In this document: piece after piece, positions 58,065 to 64,000 of the stretch
How the letters are laid out: each line of letters starts with the position of its first letter
Position numbering within the stretch: the stretch's first letter is position 1
From: Symsagittifera roscoffensis
Taxonomy: Eukaryota; Xenacoelomorpha; Acoela; Convolutidae
NCBI RefSeq assembly: GCF_963678635.1
Contig: NC_087067.1
Coordinates: forward strand, 9,097,716 to 9,161,715
DNA length: 64,000 nucleotides
Reading direction: 5' to 3'
Program-made: the position numbers and the translations under genes
The notes under the pieces: model-generated
Told to the model about the DNA's origin: nothing
The model's input: the letters and a program-made list of their open reading frames with translations, nothing else
Database searches by the model: none

Positions 58065-61000
58065 TTTTTGGAAAAAGCTGAAAAATCCGTAGAAAGGTTT
58101 GCAATTGGGCACAACTCAAATCGTTTTAAAAACTAATTACTTGTGACAATATAAAACAGAAAGTAACAGCTTTAAGGATGGGTAAATTAAATTAGTTGAT
58201 AGAAGGTGACTGTTCTTAATCATACGACTCTGTTGTCTGTCATCGCAAGCGGGCCATTGGCAATGGAAGTTAGGGACGTCAAAGGTAACGAATCGAATCC
58301 GGTTTATATAATAAGCATAAAAGGAATATGTGACATTTTCAGCTGAAGTTCTTGTTTCTACTTGACTGGAAATTTAAGTTATATTCTCTTCAGTGACTTT
58401 ATTTTATCAGTTCAGTAAAAAAAACGTGATCCAGTCATGAACAAAAAAAAAGAAAGAAAGAAATTTTTCTGCAGAACAGTAAATTAAGAACATTAATTCA
58501 GAAAATTAACATAGTTGTTGTACTGAAAACAAGAATGGAGTGAATAGACTGAAGGTACAATACGCACCCTTGAGAGTCTACCCAAGACCATATTGACGAC
58601 AAAATTTAGGTCTTTTCGAATCTGAAAAAAGTTATATTAATTGAGATAATTGCGTGGCTGAATTTTTATTCTTAGTTTAAAATTTTACATCAAAGAGTTG
58701 AAAATGAGCAGAAAAAATGGCGATATTCCAAAAACTCAATTTTTGCAATTTTTTGAAACAGACTTAAAAAATGAATCGAGAATGTCAATCGGGAGCGTCC
58801 GTCAAATTTTGGAACAGATTCGGGTTGAAAAAAGTTGAAAGACGCCTTTAAGCAACGGGTTGAACATAAATACAAGAATGCTTGAATAAATTAAATTGTT
58901 TTCAATTAACATGAATAAAATTCTTTTTGATTTTACAACCCAAAAAAATGTATCTTCAATTTTGGCCATATCGCCAATATTTTCAGGCCACAAATCATTT
59001 TTTCATTATATTCAGCAATTTGGTACCTCTATTAGTTGATGCGCTTAATTCTGTTTAATTTTACCTTTTAGAGGAACAAATAAACAAGGAAACCCTGGTT
59101 CTAAAAGTTTTTTGAGAAGCACATTGAAATTATGAAAAAAATGATGACTATGATTTAAGAATCTGAAGCAGAAATTCCATAAATCGAATACCTATAGTTT
59201 GAAAAATTTTTTGAGAAGCACATTGAAAAAAAAAATTATGACTGGTTTAAGAAACATGAATTGCAGAAATTTCATGAATCGAATCGTTTATATATAGTTT
59301 GTGTACCGTTAATGTTTTGTTATTTGAAAAAAAATGTGTAAAAGTATATTACAGCCTCTTGAAAAAAATCAATCAAACAGCTTTCCGCTTTAATATATAA
59401 ATTTTGTTTAACAGAAAAAAACTGGTTCAACCTTACAGACACAAAGACTATTGAATAATGATTTGATTTTTGACTAGTAAAAATTGAGAAAACTGAATTC
59501 AAACTAAGTGACGCATTTTTGAACACTTTCTCAATGACTCCCTAATTTTGTTTCAAATTTTTGAATATGATACATAAAAACCATTTTGTGATCCAAAACA
59601 ACACCAGGAGCTTACAGGAAACTCCGACTGATTTACAATACCAGCTGAAATGAACTTGAAGATTAGAAGCACTTCCTTTCGCATTAAAAATTATAAAACG
59701 TTTTAGCTTTGCAGAAATAAGTGCTAATATGCGAGCACTTTTTGAAATTGATCAGTTCGTGAGTTTCTACATGCCACATTAAAAGTAAATGAAAACATTT
59801 GCTAAAATTTATTTGAAATTGATCAAAGCGTGAGCTTTTACTCATGCCAGATTAGTATAGTGTTACATGAAGATTTAGCTTTTTCGATTACAGGACTTTC
59901 AAATTTTTTAATTCAGCAACGTTTGTTCTTGGGTTGAAAAAATTTTCAGCTGCAGCAAGCATCGGTGATATGTTACACTAGGTGGTAATTTTGAGTATAT
60001 TGCATGTAATAAATTTCAGAACTATTGTGCATAATCTAGTCATTTCAATTTCAATCAATTGTTCTACTATTTAGATAGTTTTTATACTTACATTACTCTG
60101 CCAAATGAAATGCCATTCTAAGACTCAATTTTTACACTTCTTTTGCCGAAAAATTTGGCTTTTGAAATAAATTATAAATAATGGGCGAAGTATAACAAAA
60201 AGCGATCCAGCTATTGAAATTGAATCTACCACCTATTGTAATATATCACCCAAGCATCTTTTCTAGAAAAAAAATAAATAAACGTTTATGAAATTTTTCT
60301 CAAAATAATTGCAATCCATACTTCATACTAAAAGTCATCCACTGTCAAGCAATACCAATGCAAAAGTGATTAAAGACCTTGAGGTAGTTTTTTCAAGGGT
60401 TAAGTATGCCGGAATGAAAAGATAAATGCTATAGGCAAAATTGTAAAAGAGAAGTTAATCTATACAGCATTACGGTCCCACTATATACAAATTTTAGTGA
60501 ATACTAGGGTACAGATGTCACAAGAACAGCTCATTTGTTTATGTGCAAACTTAACACTTGTAAAAAGAAACGAGGATATCTGGTAGCTAGTTTGATAAAA
60601 AATCAAAACACGTTCGCATTATTATCATCATTTCAATCATTTTTCAATTTATAACGAGCGCTTTCCTGCCGCTCTGAAAAAATTTGTTGTTTTGTTATCC
60701 GGAAAACTACCTGGTTTCTTTTGGCGTATCACGGGTTATGTTCCGTGACTAGTTTTCAAGACAAAAAATTTTGAAACTAAGTATGTCAGACTTTTTGGCG
60801 CAGAATTCCGTGCCCGAAAATCATATTTTTAAAAGATTTCGCGTCTAGTATTAAAAAGTTGTCTTGGAAAGCCAGTGAAAAACTAAACTTCATAATAAAA
60901 TTTTTAGAGCATACAAGCAGAGAGTGACTATTGATTTAAAAAAGATAGTTTTTTTTCTGCAAAATAAACTTGATTCAAATCAATTTTTGTTGCGGTATTT

Positions 61001-62270
61001 CTTTTCACATTTTCAGCAGAGTAGTGAAGGGATAATATGTCCTCAAACGAAAGCCAATCAGTAAAATTTTGAATTTTGTAAACGTCTGTAACGCAGTCTT
61101 ATCGTCATAAAAATTTTCCTAATAATTACTGTGGCCGAAACATTCTTCTATAATCGTACAGTAACTGAGTTTTGTTTTCAATATTTAAAACAGAAGTGTT
61201 CTTTTGGAAAACCAAATTTGTTCAAATTTTTGCAATAATAGCCTCAAAATTTCAACGGTTTTGTTCTTTTTTTTCCTAAACAACTGCAAACTCCACCAAA
61301 AAAAATGAATATGGGTCTTAAAAACCATGAAACAAGTCAAGTTTAATGCCTTCTAATTTTGCTAAGAAATCTGCAATTATACCTTTTTTTGGGATCATAA
61401 CGATCTGACTTGTTTCGTTGCTTATCCGATAGCCAATTTTTTGTCATCTGACACTTTGAACAAGATACTACGAAAAATTTTGTTTTTTTTAGTTCAATTA
61501 TATAAATTTTTGTTTTGAAGGTCATTTTTTTATGACAAGAAATTGCTTCAAGATACAAAATTAATAAAAAATTGAAAAAAAACGACTTTTGGGAGATTTT
61601 TTAATTTTTCACAGGGTGGAAAGGATATATATACGAGAAAAATTGTATCGCGTTCAAGTGTAGTGTTAGATTCAAATTTTCTTAGATGTCATTAAGATAT
61701 AAAAACCATTAGAAAAATTTTATCAGTGTCAAGAAAAATGGGTTTGAACAATTTTGACCTTTCGTATCAAACGCGGAAACAAGCAGAAAAATCAGAAAGG
61801 AGCGGATAATTTCTACTCATTTCTATGAGCATGGTTGCAACTGATGAACACAGACGCACTAGAGCTCCGCACCACTAGTGATTCACTGCAAACATAGCAT
61901 GACAAATGAGTAGGTATAAAAAGCAGCAAAAACGGCAGTCGAAAAATAAACAGAAAAAGTGTCGAAAAGAACTAGAATTTTCTATTATAAATTTCAAATG
62001 TTTCTGGCAATATTTCATTAATAAACTCCCTTTAGAGAAACACACGTAAAGTAAGGCAACTGATTGATTTATAAGCATGACAACAACGATTTCAGAATAG
62101 GTCAAAAAACAATAATACTAGAGCAGACACCTGTTGGGTCGAAGAAAAACAGATACCCTCTAAAAAACAAAAAACAGAACATTGTCACTCACTTGAAAAA
62201 TTTATTCGCTCCATTTATTCAGAAATGATATTTTTTTTATTGTACTAATATATGAAGCTTAACGTTTTAA
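58065..62270. other. AT-rich DNA with few features
   Basis: It holds the dispersed repeat at 60,125-60,255 (partner at 14,190) and a possible decayed SINE near 58,235-58,305 (GTAACGAATCGAATCCGG). Otherwise no plausible exon on either strand. Confidence 0.4.
60125..60255 (+). repeat. Dispersed repeat shared with 14,190-14,330
   Basis: Same order of sequence from CAATTTTTACACTT to TGTAATATATCACCC. No TIR or tail identified. Confidence 0.6.
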
Positions 62271-62279
62271 TTTTTTCAG

Positions 62280-62498
62280 TTCATTTGAGTATTTTCAAGA
62301 CAAGTTTTTCTCGATTAATATTTCACATTTATTTTCGCTGTATTGACAGTTGTGGTGAAATTTTGCTACAAGCACATGAATCGTCAACTCGTTTTTTATT
62401 TGTTTGTTGCAATTTCCCAAAAAAATTTACGTTCCAATGTTCTAAGCAAAACTATTCATTAGTTAGGAAACGTTTATTGAACGAGATTCGAATTTCAG
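62280..62498 (+). CDS. Candidate internal exon, phase 1 at both ends, unrecognised
   Basis: Bounded by a strong acceptor (AATTTTTTCAG) and a strong donor (TTTCAG/GTGAGC). The phase-1 frame is open for 73 codons and includes CIDSCGEILLQAHESS, VCCNF and YSLVRKRLLNEIRIS. Its phase fits the possible exon at 63,953, giving ISG-QTERLVIF across the junction. It lies antisense to the intron of the minus-strand gene starting at 62,796, which weakens both models a little. Domain unknown. Confidence 0.3.
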
Positions 62499-62718
62499 GT
62501 GAGCCAACCTAAATGTTTTCAGCATTCTTTAAGTTTGGTTAAATTATCTGACTTGTTTCTTGGCTTGGAACCGAATTTCATCTATTACTTTTTGGAGAAG
62601 CGGATCTAGAAAAAAATGAAAAACTTTTTTTGTTATTATACTGTTCTAATGAGCTACTATCTAATAACATACAATTACCTGCAGTAGGTCAATGTATTAA
62701 TAATTTTGTCGAACTTAC

Positions 62719-62817
62719 CAACTCGCATTGAAGGCCGATGAGTTGTTTTTTTTCTTGAAGTAGTAACTTCAGACGCTCTGAAGAAGACTCTTCCATAGGC
62801 TAATTATAGGGATTCAA
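62719..62817 (-). CDS. First coding exon of an unidentified gene
   Basis: ATG at 62,796-62,794 opens MEESSSERLKLLLQEKKQLI followed by GLQCEL, a 26-codon helix-forming start, ending at an excellent donor GAGTTG/GTAAGT. The sequence GATTTTCATTTCAG, a good splice acceptor, ends 21 bases before the ATG, the same arrangement as in the lectin and channel genes. The next exon should lie at lower coordinates but I could not identify it. Confidence 0.45.
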
Positions 62818-63570
62818 CTGAAATGAAAATCCAGCTCAGCTTTCTTTCCGATGGCGATAAGTGACAACAATTTAAAAGCGCAAAGAATGCTTGGCTCGTT
62901 TGTTTGCATAAATTTTAAGACCGATTTCTTCAGGGAGCTTTCATTCAATTTAATTTTCATCCCATTTCCAATTTAATTCAATCTACTTCAATGAGGGGAG
63001 CTCAGAAAAAGGCCGGATAAAAACTTTCAGTCCTGTTTTCCGTTGCATTCAAAGTAACTACAAAAATTTAACACAGAACAAATATATCTCAAATTTCAAT
63101 TCAAAAAACACAATGTGGTCTCTACAACAGTTGTGCAAGTTGCGCTGCAGCAGTCTACGGTATTTTACCCAAAATTCACAACATTTATGGATAAGTTTCC
63201 ATCGGTAACATTTATATATCCTCAAGCAGTTTCCGCCTCTCTCCATTACCTTTGGTGCCAAATATGTCACCATCACTTATTGGTAGCGACGTGAAAAAAG
63301 TCAAATGATGGCGTCGCTTTCAAAAGCAGAAAAAATTATTCTCAAATTTTAAATTCAAAACGTTGTATAAACAATATTTCAAATACTTGTTTAAAAGTAA
63401 AGACAAAACCTTCTTAGGAACGGAACATACAATTTGCCTTTAATTTTCAAAAAAAAAAATCTATCAAGTTTGCAGCAAAACTGTATATTTCAAAAAAAAA
63501 CGATAATCGGTTAGGCGGCTCGTATTTCGACTTGTGAAATTCTGGTGCGAATTCGGCTTAGTTTCTAAAA

Positions 63571-63732
63571 ATGGTTCGTGCACGGGTGAATAATCAATTG
63601 CTAGTCGCCACCCGGATCAACAACGTCAGTCCAACGTCTCTAATTCTCCTCAACCCGCCCAAGGCTCCAAATTTCCCAATCCAACCTCTCCTGGGAAAAC
63701 TATTCTCTCAGCCGAATTTTCAATTAGACTGA
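63571..63732 (+). CDS. Short GC-rich open frame, unrecognised
   Basis: 53 codons starting MVRARVNNQLLVATRINN in a good AAAAATGG context, nine bases after an acceptor-like TTCGGCTTAG. The block from 63,590 to 63,720 is GC-rich for this window, which suggests function or foreign origin, but the minus strand has equally plausible short frames. It could be a small protein, a first exon with donor AAC/GTCAGT, or non-coding. Confidence 0.2.
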   Translation: MVRARVNNQLLVATRINNVSPTSLILLNPPKAPNFPIQPLLGKLFSQPNFQLD

Positions 63733-63952
63733 AAAAAGAATGGAGACTTTCTTACCAAAATAGTACTTCACTTGGTTTTTCAAGAAAAAGTGGCAGTTAC
63801 GGCTAAAATTACATCGCTTCTGAATAAAATGCAGCTTTCAAACCAAATACTGTGACGTTGGTTAACCTGCGATATGTTTCGGTTAACTTATTTTCGCCTT
63901 AACTTGCAATGAGCTAATTTGTGGGCTATTTTGTCTCCTACTTTTCAAACAG

Positions 63953-64000
63953 GACAAACGGAGAGACTGGTGATCTTTGTTAACCGCGACACCCCAACAG
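63953..64000 (+). CDS. Possible exon running off the window edge
   Basis: After the acceptor CTACTTTTCAAACAG only the phase-1 frame stays open: QTERLVIFVNRDTPT. Base composition shifts from the AT-rich upstream to about 50% GC at the boundary. The phase agrees with the candidate exon ending at 62,498. Too short to name. Confidence 0.35.

Overview
This is an AT-rich, intron-bearing, repeat-dense stretch of an animal nuclear genome. There are no bacterial-style operons, rRNA or CRISPR arrays. The recognisable genes are metazoan: a DEG/ENaC sodium-channel subunit and a type II membrane C-type lectin. Splice signals read as GT-AG, with one clear GC-AG. Three coding starts each have a splice-acceptor sequence 13-21 bases upstream. 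That suggests either spliced-leader trans-splicing, as in tunicates, flatworms, rotifers and some cnidarians, or tiny 5' UTR exons. I cannot name the species; an invertebrate, possibly a tunicate, is a weak inference.

Layout. 1-2.3 kb: three Helentron-like elements and a hAT-type MITE. 3.3-4.8 kb: a tRNA-derived SINE and a 467-bp block present twice in tandem (period 489). About 4.7-12.4 kb and 13.35-20.9 kb: two direct copies of a roughly 7.7-kb non-coding block. Copy 1 carries a long inverted repeat; copy 2 carries three Helentron-like insertions whose empty sites survive in copy 1. Between the copies, at 12.87-13.35 kb on the minus strand, lies a GC-rich frame broken by two TAA codons. 23.46-27.71 kb (+): the lectin gene, whose lectin-domain exon is split by a 275-bp hAT-type MITE with a perfect 8-bp target duplication. 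33.5-40.65 kb (-): the first four exons of the DEG/ENaC gene, including an LDL-receptor class A domain; the rest was not found. 41-47 kb: repeats. 47.4-54.4 kb: a direct tandem duplication of about 3.44 kb whose edge lies inside a palindrome-rich element. 54.4-64 kb: mostly featureless AT-rich DNA with a hAT MITE, a few weak exon candidates, a good first exon on the minus strand at 62.7 kb, and possible exons of a gene running off the right edge.

The two firm genes both encode plasma-membrane proteins but nothing shows they act together. The most notable point is that the MITE in the lectin gene could be removed exactly as a GC-AG intron made from the transposon and its target duplication. 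If so, this is a young transposon-derived intron; if not, the gene is broken here. Most of the remaining open frames are chance frames in AT-rich DNA and are left out. Duplication boundaries and repeat edges were read by eye and are approximate unless stated.
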